A stretch of DNA of 64,000 bases from Chrysaora quinquecirrha (lineage: Eukaryota; Cnidaria; Scyphozoa; Semaeostomeae; Pelagiidae), in contig JACTAT010000352.1 in the NCBI GenBank assembly GCA_014526335.1, positions 396,441 to 460,440 of the forward strand, given 5' to 3'. Below the pieces are notes generated by a model. It was not told the DNA's origin and searched no databases. It worked only from the letters and a program-made list of their open reading frames with translations. Both the position numbers and the translations under genes were made by a program. Within the stretch, counting starts at the first letter, position 1. Every line of letters starts with the position of its first letter. Below are positions 20,006 through 31,060 of the stretch, one piece after another.

Positions 20006-23000
20006 CTCTGGTAGTGTTCTGAGCATACCTAACAATGTTCGATTGAATCTTTCTGCCTTGCCATTTCCCTGAGGATGATATGGTGTAGTTCTTGATTTGT
20101 CCATTCGGCATAGTCTTTCTAGCTGATTAAACAACTTGTTCTGAAATTCACCTCCTTGGTCATGGTGTATTCTCTCTGGAAATCCATATCGCATGAAGAA
20201 ATCATTGAATAATCTTTCGGCAGCTGTCTTTGCTGACTTGTCTCTCGTTGGATATGCCTGGGCATATCTGGTGAAGTGGTCAACAACTACTAAGATATAC
20301 TCGTAACCACCCGAGCTCTTTTCCAGGTGCAAGAAGTCAATAGATATAAGTTCAAAAGGAGCTGAGGTGATGATAGGTTTTAACTGCTCCCGTTGTTGAA
20401 CAACTGGCTTCTTCTGTTTGATGCAATAGCACTTCTTGTTGACATAAAATTCAATATCTCTTTGCATATGGGGCCAGAAAAATCTTTGTCTTGTAAGCAT
20501 TAGTACTTTGTCAGCTCCAACATGGCCCATCTCATCATGAAGCTCTTTCAGGACAAGTCCTTTGAGATTCTTTGGAAGCACAATTTGCGATCTATTTGCA
20601 ATCTGTCGTCGCAAAGCTCCATCATCATCAAGGAATAACTTTGACCAGTCGTAGGCTAATCTCTTTGTCAAGTGACTTTCAAGTCGCAAAGACTCAGTAG
20701 ATGGTTTAGCATTGTCCTTTTTCCACTTTATGATTGGTGCAATATCAGGATCTTTCATTTGATGTTCCAAGATGTTTACATTTCTCTGATCAGATATTCT
20801 AGAAGAACTGTAGTTTTGAACCTGTTTCATGGTATTCACATTCTTTCCCATAATTCTCATCCAGTTCACTTCATTTTCATTACATTGAATTGGCTGAACT
20901 GTAGCATGAATTACATTATGATCTGCTTCTTCAGTGTATTCATTGATCAGCTCATCAATACTTTGTGGCATTCTACTCAACCCATCAGCATCTCCATTCT
21001 TTCTACCAGGGCGGTAATGTATGGTAAAGTTATATTCAGCAAGTTCTCCAACCCAACGGATACTAGTAGCATTAAGTTTGGCAGTCGACATCACGTAAGT
21101 CAGTGGGTTGTTATCAGTGTAGATACGAAATGATTGTGCATAATATAGGTAGTCCTTGAAGTGTTCCGTTACCGCCCATTTCAGAGCCAGGAACTCAAGC
21201 TTACCAGAATGGAGATGATATTTCTTCTCCGAAGAAGATAAGGCTCTAGATGCATATGCAATTACTCTTAATTTTCCCTTTTGTCGCTGATAAAGAACTG
21301 CACCTAGTCCCTGTTGTGACGCATCAGTATGGAGAATGTATGGCTGATTTGGTTCCGGATAGGCGAGTAGTGGTGGTTGAGTTAATGATTCTACGATGGT
21401 TGCAAAAGCTGTCTGACATTCTGCTGACCATTTTACTTCAACATTAGAATGTAGTTGCCCATTGCTATTCTTCATGTAGTTATTACTTACAGTTGATGCC
21501 ACAAGTAAATCATAAATAGGCTTTGCCTTCTGTGCAAAAGATGGGATACTACGACGATAATATGACAAAAGACCAAGTAATTTTCGTACATCACCAACAG
21601 TTCTGGGGGTCTGATTCAATAAGCTTTTTACTGCATTAACATTGTTATCATCCATTCTGTAGCCATCTTCACTGACGATTCGGCCAAGAAATTTCACTTC
21701 TTTTTTGAACATTTCACATTTTTGACCTTTCAGTTTGATCCCATGTTCTCGTAGTCTTCTTAACACCGTTCTAACATGTATTACATGTTCATCGAAGGTT
21801 TTGCTGAAAATAATCAGATCATCTAAGTATGGTATGACTATCTGATCTCGTAAATCACGAAGTATATCCTCCATGTGACGCTGAAATGCTGCTGGAGCAT
21901 TCATTAGACCAAATGGGATCCGATTCCATTCAAAGAGACCCCATGGAGTGATGAAAGCAGTACGGTCCCTGTGTTCCATTTTGACGAATCCTTGGTGATA
22001 TGCTTTGCCCTGATCAAGAACTGTAAACCACTGACTACCACCAAGGTTATCAAGCGTCTCTTGAATTCTGGGTAAAGGATGGCGATCCTTGATAGTTTTA
22101 CTGTTTAGACCTCTATAATCAACACAGAGACGAAGACTTCCATCCTTCTTTCGCACGCACACAACTGGTGAAGACCAAGCAGACTTGGAATGTTTTATGA
22201 ACTCTTTATTGAGGAGGTCCTCAATGTAGGCTTTGACTTCTCCATATAAAGGTCTAGAAACAGCAATATAATTCTTTTGAACTGGTCTTGAGTCAGAAAC
22301 ATTGATTTCAAGTTCAAGTCCTCTTGCACAACCAATGTCTGCACTATTTTTAGCAAATGAGCTAGACTCTTCTTTTAGCATATTGACAACAATATCTTTC
22401 TGTTCCTGTGACAAGTTTCCCAGATTCAGTTTTGGAATAAAGCTGCTTTCACTGTCACCCTTGTTTGTCACATTTTCAGCTTCGGGTGAGTTGTTGTCTT
22501 TCATTTCTATTGGCGTTACAGACTGTATCAACTGAACACTACCTAGCACTGTTCTATTCCTTAATTTTATGTCGTGATCGGTGGTGTTTTCAACATTAAT
22601 CTGAAGTAGCTGAGTTGTGCCATTCTTCAACAAAACAAGTGTTTCTGTTGGGCGAATTCCATCAGGTAGATGTTGAGTTATATCCATTTCAAACATTGCG
22701 AGCATCGATTTTGGTAGAAAGCTACTGTTACCTCTGCATGGGACTGAAATAGTGCTTTGCTTTGGGACTGTGATATCTCGTTTTATGGTCTTAACTGTAC
22801 AGATACAGTCATCTTCAATACATTCTTTTATGAGATTAACAAACACTTCACTTTTCTGTCCACCTCTCAGATTGGGGAAACTTGTTTCTATTTGCTGTAG
22901 TACACTTTCACTGGCTTCAATATGTCCATCTTCAGTGCAAGTAAGTTCTCGTATGACATTAAAGCCAATTATGGGACAATCAATCGGCCCTTTTGACACC

Positions 23001-23520
23001 AAAAAGGGTACTGTGATACTTTTCTGTGATGATGTCTCTGGTAAAAATTCAAGTTTTAGTTCAATCCAACCTTCATATGGTATCGATGTTCCATTTGCAG
23101 CAACTAATTTGATATCACCTTGTAACTGCAACAGATCTGCAATTTTCTTAACAGGTTTGGAAGGAAAATGTCTTTTTACTTGTTCCATAGATATTACAGA
23201 TACTTGGGCTCCAGTGTCCCACAGACCAGTCATGTCTTTGCTTTCAAGCTTAAAATTGACAGTGCATCTATCACCAACAAGTTTTGCTATGCGATTATGC
23301 TGTTGTGGAGTCAGATGAGAAATGTACATGCTTTGATCATTTAAGTTTCTTTGCTTTATTGACAAATCCCTAATGGCATTGCAAATTACTTGATGTTCGG
23401 GCCAATGTTTTGACTGACATGTTTTCCCACAGTATCTAGTTGCATGACATGATGAGCAAGCCAATAAAGTTCTCTTTCTTTGTCTACAGTATGTACATAA
23501 TTGGGACTGAACAGTGTCTT
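19967..23520 (-). CDS. Gypsy-1 pol: MYND finger, protease, RT, RNase H, integrase
   Basis: One long open frame overlapping the end of gag in the -1 frame. Counting from the codon at 23464: the MYND finger just before and through residue 28; retropepsin [12 protein letters not shown] with Asp83; reverse transcriptase with YLDD at 546-549; RNase H with HTDAS near 712; integrase with His976, His981, Cys1012 and Cys1014, then the catalytic triad Asp1043, Asp1102, Glu1138 (35 residues between the last two, as is standard). The zinc-binding Cys pair is spaced C-x-C rather than C-x2-C. The frame breaks shortly after the triad. There is no in-frame ATG upstream of the finger, consistent with expression by -1 frameshifting from gag. 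Confidence 0.93.
23381..23497 (-). other. MYND-type zinc finger in Gypsy-1 pol
   Basis: Spacing C-x2-C-x9-C-x2-C-x4-YC-x3-C-x7-H-x3-C, beginning CTYC and including [14 protein letters not shown] and WPEHQVIC. This is the full MYND consensus, normally a protein-protein interaction module in chromatin and signalling proteins. It sits at the N-terminus of pol directly before the protease. Confidence 0.85.
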
Positions 23521-23526
23521 CAGGGT

Positions 23527-25126
23527 CTACGCCTTGTCCCCCTGACGCAGCCCTCTCCCGTTTCCCTGTCTCTGTTTATTGTCAGCTTGGCGTTTCAGAC
23601 AATCTCGAGCAAAATGGTTTTCTCCCATGCAATAGTTGCAATGTCTGCATGATGCCTCAATTTTTCTCTCAACACAGTTTTTACAAGCACGCAGGGTTGC
23701 TCTATTTTCATTCTGTTGCATAGTTGTCTGCTGTTGTTGACTGTCTTGTATCTGCTTTGGGTGTATGGTGAAATTGTCATTCTTTCTGGTTGTGTTTGTT
23801 AGCTTCTCTTGTAAAGAGTTGATTTGAACTTGCATGGCTTCAACAGCAGCAAGAATATTTGCTTCTGCCCCCTCTTGTGGTGATCTTTACATCACCTTTG
23901 GAAGTTCCATCATGCCTTGCGTCCTTCGCTGTGACTGAATTGGCTTGAATACTTGTGCTTTTCTTCCCAATTCTTGCTTGCCTTTCTTGCTCAGAGGACG
24001 AAATCAGATTCATCTGCTGTATCAACTCTTCATCAGATATCTTTTCTTTATGTCAGATTGGTCGTAATTTAGCCAGTATGTTATCATCACGCAGTCCGGT
24101 TTCCAGGGATCTTAGAAACATTCCTTGCACCAGTTTTGGGTCATATTTAAGGTTAGCATCTGCTTCTTGGCTAGCAAATAATATTTTCTGGCGTAGATCT
24201 AAAGCTCTTAGCAGGAAAGACTCGGGGCTCTCTTTCTGTGCTTGAAAGATTGTGGCTAATTCCTGATAAAGCAGGGTTCCACTTTTTTCTTTATAATGTG
24301 AACGCAATATTTGACGAAGTCTTGGAAGAGTTAGGTCATGAAGAGTTTCCAAATAGCTCCTCAGTTTCATTCCAGGTTTCATAGCTTTAAGCACAGCTTC
24401 AACAACTTCCTTTGCAGTATAGCCTTTCTCTATGGCACTTTCAATCTGTCTGGATAATGAAACAAAGCTAAGCTGATCCCCTTTCTCTTGCTCATTGATC
24501 TGGCCATGAATTTTTAATTCTCTTCGAAACAAGGAATTCATGGACTGTGGACCACTTAATGGCCACTGATGATCTCTGCTTGTCTGTATCGAAGGCTTTT
24601 TGTTGGTAGGTTGTTGTGACACCTCCTCCTGAGGCACTGAGAATCCCTTGTATCTCACTTAGTTGATTTGCTAGCATGGATTCATATTTCTGTTTAATTG
24701 CAGCAATTTTGGCATTAATATCTTCAGCTGGCTGGTTTTGAGGTCCAGAAGCTGAGTTATCAGAAGCGGGATTGCTATTCAATACTTGGGGTCCGCTCTG
24801 GGTATGTCCAGAGTTGTCAGGTCCAGAGTCCGAAGGGTCCACGCTGGTCCGCAAATTAGTGTCATCCCTTCTTTCATTCTCATCTTCAGGGGTGGTCCCC
24901 CGTCGCAAGAAACCAAGCCAGTCAGTCAAATTCCGCACATTGTCCACATCGGAATTTTTGTCTAACGCAACATCGATGAGATCCCGCAGTTTTTGAGTAA
25001 TTTTCGTTTGTTCAAATCCTCTATCTCATCCTTAGCAATGCCCAAATAGTCAGCAAAATCACGCAAAGCCTGTTGACTAGCATTCAAAAGCAATAGATCA
25101 AGGGCTTCATACGTTTTCTCGACCAT
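23527..25126 (-). pseudogene. Gypsy-1 gag (capsid and nucleocapsid), frame-disrupted
   Basis: Starts at the ATG giving MVEKTYEALDLLLL. Parts in order: a helical N-terminal domain, an acidic/Ser-rich linker with DWLGFLRRG, the capsid (SRQIESAIEKGYTAKEVVEA..., ILRSHYKEKSGTLLYQEL), a linker, then nucleocapsid with C-x2-C-x8-C-x2-C (about 23643-23685) running into CNYCMGENHFARDC, a CCHC knuckle at 23599-23640. Reading frame changes occur near 25000, 24540-24620 and 23880, and an in-frame TGA at about 24053 follows the capsid. It ends in a TAG at 23527. Confidence 0.8.
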
Positions 25127-25375
25127 TTTCGAGCAAGACAAGTGATCAAATTGATTCAAATTATTTCGATATCGAACACGCGAGAAAATTTGTCAAACAG
25201 GAGTATCAAATGGATGACAGACAACAAAAATAAACAAAAACATAGACTCACGTCCCTTCAAATCAGCAGGCCAAGTAGGCAGCATTAAACTTCATTCGAT
25301 AAATCACAGGACAAACTCAGCATGGACTCAAACTGAACCAAGTAAACAACGCATCTAGGCCAGTCATCGAGAAAA

Positions 25376-25389
25376 CACGTTGGGCGCCA
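25376..25389 (-). other. Gypsy-1 primer-binding site (tRNA-Lys type)
   Basis: On the minus strand, five bases inside the 5' LTR, reads TGGCGCCCAACGTG, complementary to the 3' end of tRNA-Lys (the Lys1,2 type used by several retroelements). Confidence 0.75.
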
Positions 25390-25394
25390 GATTA

Positions 25395-25622
25395 TGTAAC
25401 TGTCCTGCCCGGTCCAAGGCAGCACATAGATTGAGACACGAGAAGAAATCAAACGTTTCTCCACAAAATCGTAATTTATAAATACAACAACAAGTTATGA
25501 TACCAATAGTAAATCAACTACAAGTGTAAGCAAGCACACGTTCTCACAATATTCAATATTCAGTCAAAATCAAATATTCAAGTCAAGTCACTTCCGGTCG
25601 GGGGGTTCTACACAGGTCCACA
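25395..25622 (-). repeat. Gypsy-1 5' LTR
   Basis: 228 bp, identical to the 3' LTR by eye. Its outer edge at 25622/25623 joins directly to the dimeric satellite. Confidence 0.95.
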
Positions 25623-26860
25623 GGAAACTCGATTTTTAATCGATTATCCGTTATTTTTTTTTTCAACTTCTAAGGCTTCAGTATGGGAGAAAATTTCCAA
25701 AAGTGAAAAATCCCTCCCAAAACCTTAAAAACATCTACAACTCAATGAAAATAAGCTATTTGTGAAGTTTGATGAAGCTCTAAGGAGAATTCGATTATTA
25801 ATCGATTATCCGTCAAATTATTTTTAAAAATTATATGGCTTCAGTACGGGGGGATTTCGAAAATCGTCTAAGACATTCGCGTTTGCACCCATAACAGCTT
25901 CTAATGTTTAAAAACACCAAGATTTCGATAGAATACATCTGTCCAGAAGATTTGGAGAAGTTCTGACCGAAACTCCTTTTTTAATCGATTATCCGTCGAT
26001 TTTTTTCCAACTTTTAAGGCTTCAGTACGGGAGAAAATTTTAAAAAGTGAAAAATCTCTCCCAAAACCTTAAAAACAGCTAGAAGTCGATAAAAATAGGC
26101 TATTTGTGAAGTTTGGTGAAGTTCTGAGGCGAACTTGATTTTAATCGATTATCCGTCGAATTAGCTATTTCTCAAAATTATAAGGCTTCAGTACGGGAGG
26201 TTTCGAAAATCACCGAAGACATTCGCGTTTGCAACCATAACAGCTGCTAATGTTTAAAAACACCTAGATTTCGATAGAATGAATCCGTCCAGAAGATTTG
26301 GAGACGTTTTGACGGAAACTCGATTTTTAATCGATTATCCGTTATTTTTCTTTTCAACTTCTAAGGCTTCAGTATGGGAGAAAATTTCCAAAAGTAAAAA
26401 ATCCCTCCCAAAACCTTAAAAACATCTAGAAGTCGATAAAAATAGGCTATTTGTGAAGTTTGGTGAAGTTCTGAGGCAAACTCGATTTTTAATCGATTAT
26501 CAGTCGAAATATTGTTCAAAATTATACGGCTTCAGTACGGGAGGATTTCGAAAATCGTCTGAGACATTCGCGTTTGCACCCATAACAGCTTGTAATATTT
26601 AAAAACACCTAGGTTTCGATAGAATACATCTGTCTAGAAGATTTGGAGAAGTTCTGACGGAAACTCAATTTTTAATCGATTATCCGTCGATTTTTTTCAA
26701 CTTCTAAGACTTCAGTATGGGAGAAATTTTCCAAGTGTGAAAAATCTCTCCCAAAACCTTAAAAACATCTAGAAGTCGATAAAAATGGGCTATTTTTGAA
26801 GTTTGGTGAAGTTCTGAGGCGAACTCGATCTTTAAACGATTATCCGTCGATTTACAATAT
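25623..26860 (+). repeat. Dimeric satellite, about 346-bp period
   Basis: The marker TTAATCGATTATCCG recurs near 25637, 25798, 25983, 26143, 26329, 26491, 26674 and 26836: spacings alternate about 161 and 185 bp, so the repeat is a dimer of two related monomers. One monomer carries GTTTGCACCCATAACAGCTT, the other CTCCCAAAACCTTAAAAACA. The same family lies inverted at 13130-13550. Confidence 0.92.
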
Positions 26861-27119
26861 TTTGAATGTTCTAGGGCCTAAATTTAGACATTCGCAGTGC
26901 ACATTCGGCATTCTAACGCTCAGATCTCTTTGCACACGGAATTACATAACCAGAGACTCCCAAGAGAGTTAAAACAACTTGTTTTTCAACTTTTTGAGGT
27001 ATTATTTCCTAATATCTGTTTGACAGTTCTTATATGAGTCCTTAGTTTCTCGAAAGTCTAGTCGAATGTCTATTTTGAATGTTCGCAGAATATTCACTTG
27101 CAGATAACTTGCCCTGTAA

Positions 27120-27560
27120 TACCGGCTTACTCGTTCCTCATTAATACCTATCTAGCATCGTTACTTTATCAAAATGTCTTTATCGAAATAAAAGTAATGT
27201 TGTTCATTGAATTAAAGATTCAAAACCTTTACCGTATTTCCAGTTAGCCATGACCACAGAATAGGTCCGAAAAAGCTAAAACTTATTTCCAGACGAGCAG
27301 CTAAAATAACAAAAGGATTCATAGCATCTCTTTTGTCCAAAAAGGCAGAACTATTCAATTCCTGCGCAATTAAGTGGGCTCCTCCGCAAAACCTTAACTG
27401 GCATAAAACACCTTTGTCCAAGAAGAAGAATTATTCAATTCTTGCGGAAGAAAGTGGACTCCTCCGTCCTCCGCAAAACATTGAGTGGCATGAAACATTT
27501 CCTTTCTCGAAGAAGAAGAATTATTCAATTCCTGCGGAAGAAAGTATACTCGTAAGTAAG
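27120..27560. repeat. Dispersed repeat and short tandem block
   Basis: 27120-27260 matches 5020-5165. From about 27330 to 27545 three imperfect copies of a 70-85-bp unit follow (core GAAGAAGAATTATTCAATTC and CCGCAAAAC), giving a Lys/Ser-rich plus-strand frame that is probably not a gene. Confidence 0.6.
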
Positions 27561-28195
27561 TGCAAGTATATTCCTAAGCATAGTCAATAGAAGCATAGTA
27601 TAAAAGGAAAAGAAACATAAAAGTTTCTTCATCTGAAGTTTGGTTGTTAATGAACTATAGTGCCGCAATAATAGAGTATGGTAAAGGGTTTTTTGGAAAA
27701 CGTGATTGGCCATATTTTTTAATCGGAAACGTGAAAAGGATGGCAAAGGATCTTCGTGAAATGTGATTGACCATATTTTCTTATCGGGAAATGCCGTATT
27801 TTTTTAATATGAAACGTGAATGGCCAACATTTCTATCTCCGTGATTCGTGATCCTCACCCCCCTTTACCAGCCTATAATAGTGTAGGAGTGATTTCATGT
27901 TTCTAGTAAGCAGTCCGCACTTAAGATTGGGTGATGAGATCAAATTAGTAAATGCACCAAGAAGCAAGATTCTGCCATTATCAACATGGTAAAAAGAAAT
28001 CAAAGTAAGCTAAAAGGGACAAGGGCCACAGAAGACCTAACAGGTCAAAGGTCAAATGCTGCAAATGGTTAAAAGGTTACTCTAAAGCTTATAAAGAAAG
28101 TTTATGTTACACAATTTGGAAAACTAATCAAAAAATAAATTTATAGATATCAGACATGAAAAATTTTAAAATCAATATCGCTTTGTCAGATTTGT
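27560..28195. other. Intergenic
   Basis: AT-rich; two or three imperfect copies of a unit containing GTGATTGGCCATATTTT lie at 27690-27830. No gene recognised. Confidence 0.4.
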
Positions 28196-28202
28196 CATAA
28201 TT

Positions 28203-28462
28203 TCATTGTTTTTTTAGCAAAACTAACTTTTGTCCGTTGCTGACCTTTTCAAACTTGAATGTGATGACGTCATTTTCATTAGGAACAAATGAGCCCACTC
28301 CTTCATCTGCCTCTTTACCATTAACGTACAACATCCAGAACATGTTTGCTTCTGGTATTTGTCCAATGCCATTAATACCTGTTATAACAGTTCCAAACAT
28401 GCCTTTCTTGTCTCTAAATTTGTAAGCTGAATCTTCTTCTGAAGCAGCAATTATAACATCCA
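28203..28462 (-). pseudogene. DUF4430-like exon fragment (copy 4)
   Basis: The 3' part of the family exon, open to the stop: LDVIIAASEEDSAYKF, GINGIGQIPEANMFWMLYVNGKEADEGVGSF and a C-terminus ending LLKKQ. No frameshift. Similarity ends abruptly at about 28463, where copies 1 and 3 continue into the NPRRR region, so the exon is 5'-truncated. It is closest to copies 1 and 5 in the C-terminal half and to copy 3 in the helix. Confidence 0.75.
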
Positions 28463-28559
28463 GAAGTGCAATATATTAATTCTGCTTCAGTCGTGAACAA
28501 TGCTCCGCAACTCTGTTTCTTTGTTTTTTGTTTAATTGTAGTCCATTTATCTTAGGATA

Positions 28560-29155
28560 TTGTGGACATTGTGGATATTGTGTCGAATTAATAAAAAAAA
28601 GCTTCTCGAGCTGATAAAATAAAATTAATAAAAAAAAGCTTGCGGCGCCACTTAAGTTTATTATATATAGCCTGAAGTAGACTTTCTATCTCTAAGATCA
28701 CCTACCCAGTCAGCATCACTATGCTCCACGCACTCTTTTTTTTTGTCTTTTCTTTGTCACTCTACCAAGCAAAGGTACCATTCAGGTATCTAAAAGATTC
28801 TTTTTACTGCTGTCCAACGCTGCTTTGTTGGCTTTGCAGAGAGACGTGCTGCACTGCTTACAGAATAAGCGATGTCAGGCCGTGTTCTTGTTGATAAATA
28901 CAGCAAACTACCAACAGCAGATTGGTACGTCTATTTGTCTAACAGATCATCTTCATTAGCTGCTTTCAAATGATTGGATCCGATCTCTACGAGAGTCAAC
29001 ATGGGCTTCGATTCTTCCATCTTGAATTTCTTCAGCAATTCTCTTGTATGTGCTTACTGGCAAATCCAAATATCACCATTGTAAATCAGGAAGATTTCTC
29101 CTCCTGAAGTGGTGTATATACATGGATCACTGGTTGCTTGCTGAAATTCCATCGC
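28560..29155 (-). pseudogene. Copia-type RT/RNase H fragment
   Basis: On the minus strand: MEFQQATSDPCIYTTSGGE (RT palm approach), then [32 protein letters not shown] and EHSDADWVGDLRDRKSTSGY, the signature of Ty1/copia RT-RNase H, in changing frames with stops. It is the downstream part of the element whose integrase and protease remnants are at 36371-36814 and 39590-40090. Between 28463 and about 28655 there is only a duplicated TTAATAAAAAAAAGCTT string. Confidence 0.85.
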
Positions 29156-29414
29156 TGTCAGGCCCTCGGATTTCAAAAATCAAAAGACGCCAAAAGTCAA
29201 GATAACAAACAAATACGACTTAAATATCGCAGCGGAATATTAGATATAGATCTTACATTTATGAATCTTTAATAGAACTACGGAAAAACTAAACTGTCTT
29301 CTAGACAAGTTCAACCGTCTCTTCACGCATCAACAAAGATCAGCTTTCAAAAAAACTAAAATAGTCCCAGACGGGGGTCAACGTTCCTTCTTACGATAAT
29401 ATATGTCTCTCACA
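29156..29414 (-). repeat. Gypsy-2 3' LTR
   Basis: 259 bp, plus-strand ends TGTCAGGCCC...CTCTCACA. Identical by eye to the other LTR except for two missing bases (GT) near 29405. Confidence 0.95.
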
Positions 29415-29433
29415 CTCTCCCCCTCTTGAAAAG
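29415..29433 (-). other. Gypsy-2 polypurine tract
   Basis: On the minus strand CTTTTCAAGAGGGGGAGAG directly precedes the 3' LTR. Positions 29434-29860 are the element's 3' untranslated stretch, with no frame. Confidence 0.75.
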
Positions 29434-29861
29434 AGAAGTTCTACTGAACTTGGTAAACATCAATGGTATAGCAATACCAGTAAATATAAGTCGAAAACTT
29501 CATGTTCTTCTATGACAGAAACTCGCTTCTTTCCATCCAAAGCATCAGTCGGTGGTACCATTTCCGATGAAACTCTGCATTACGATGAATAAACTGCGAC
29601 GTAAGTCCAATAAAACCATGATACGATAACAATCAGAATAACGTATCCTCAACGTACGATGGACGATATAGAATCGTAGGTAAACTTTAGAATCTTTTCG
29701 AATCGGTCAAATCAGAGTAGATACTCGACGAGGGTAAGTGAGTGATAGATACATATATACAAGTTTTTTTCTTTTTTTTTTTGAGTCACTTTTCTCAACA
29801 GAAATACGATGAATATCCAAACGGCAATAAACGGTCATAAAAACGCTATAACGATAAGTTT

Positions 29862-31060
29862 CTAACACTGAGTTCCAATCGGTCTATTCCACGGTAGGTA
29901 TGGTATATACGGCCAGATTGCAGGTTGAAAAGGTTGGCCTGGAATCGGAGTCTGCACAGCATTAACCAACGGAAATGAACACGGATTTCCGAACTGATGA
30001 TACTGCAGGTACTCTGGACGACGAACTTCACGACGAGGTCTTGCAGGTCTTGGCGTTGACGAGTTCGTAGAAGTAAACGAAGCTTCAGATTGCGAGTTTA
30101 AATTTGGCAGATTAACGTCCTCTCTAGCAACAGTCTGACTCGTAGAACTGTCTGCAGTTGGCATGACTGTGAAATTCTGTGATCCATCCTCTGCGTTGGA
30201 CAAGTCATTTGCCTCAGGTGGTCGGAATGGTGTTGGCGGTCTTGGTGGAGACCAAGGTGTTTTTTCAGGCTCTACAGCAAGAATGAGTTCATCATCGTCA
30301 CTATCTGAATCGATATTTTGAATATCCTTTTCTGACTTGTGATGACCAGCATCCTTGACAGTATTGCGTTTTGAAGGAGGAGCGCGTCTTGTATGCTGTA
30401 CATTTTCAATTGGTAACTCATCACATGGTAATAAGAGATTACGATGTAGAGTACGTACTTTTCCATGTGGATCGCTTTCTGCTATAACTTTATACACAGG
30501 ACTATCATCGCCCATGCGTTCCAAAACGCGATATACATTTCGTTCCCAGTACGATCGTAATTTGCCTGGGCCACCCTTTTCTGTTAAATTACGAACTAGG
30601 ATTCGATCATCCTTTTGTAAGACTGAAGAACGAACACGTTTCTCATAGTGATCTTTACTTTGTTGTTGACTGTGCTGTGATCTTCTTGCAGCTATTTCAT
30701 AAGCTTCTTTCATAGCTGAACGCCATTTCCGTGCATAATCGGGATAGTGGTCTGAAGAATTATTACAAAGTTTTGGTTGTATGTCAAAGATGATGTCTAT
30801 TGGCAATCTCGGAGAGCGACCATACAGTAAATAAAACGGAGAATAGCCTGTAGATGCATGCTTCGTGCAATTATATGCATGTACAACTTTGTTCAGATAA
30901 TCTCGCCATCGCGATTTTTTTCGTTCAGGTAATGCACGCAACATTGATAGAAGGGTTTGATTAAAACGTTCCACCTGGCCATTACCTTGGGGATGATATG
31001 GTGTTGTGCGAGAATGACGTATGCCACAAAGTTTTCGAGGCTATCCATCAGTTTGTTTTC
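29862..31060 (-). CDS. Gypsy-2 integrase C-terminal part and Pro-rich tail
   Basis: Contains the end of the catalytic core ([19 protein letters not shown], with the catalytic Glu), [22 protein letters not shown], the basic [23 protein letters not shown] segment, and a long acidic then Pro-rich tail ending [14 protein letters not shown]. It is separated from the upstream frame by two single-base deletions at 31050-31080 and near 31018, both in short homopolymers (GGG and TTTT). Confidence 0.85.

Larger units (their letters stand above)
18296..25622 (-). mobile_element. Gypsy-1, Ty3/Gypsy LTR retrotransposon
   Basis: Complete by structure: two identical 228-bp LTRs, primer-binding site, polypurine tract, gag and a pol in the order MYND finger, protease, RT, RNase H, integrase, plus a Pro/Gln-rich tail. 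About 7.3 kb. The host flanks (GCTTT on the left, GGAAA on the right) are not a target-site duplication, and the left side is a gene while the right side is satellite DNA. Identical LTRs point to a young insertion or gene conversion. The frameshifts in gag and pol conflict with youth unless they are base errors. Confidence 0.95.

Noticed and set aside
20672..23318. Plus-strand open frames across Gypsy-1 pol (also 30355-34942 in Gypsy-2)
   Set aside because: Shadows of the minus-strand pol and gag frames.
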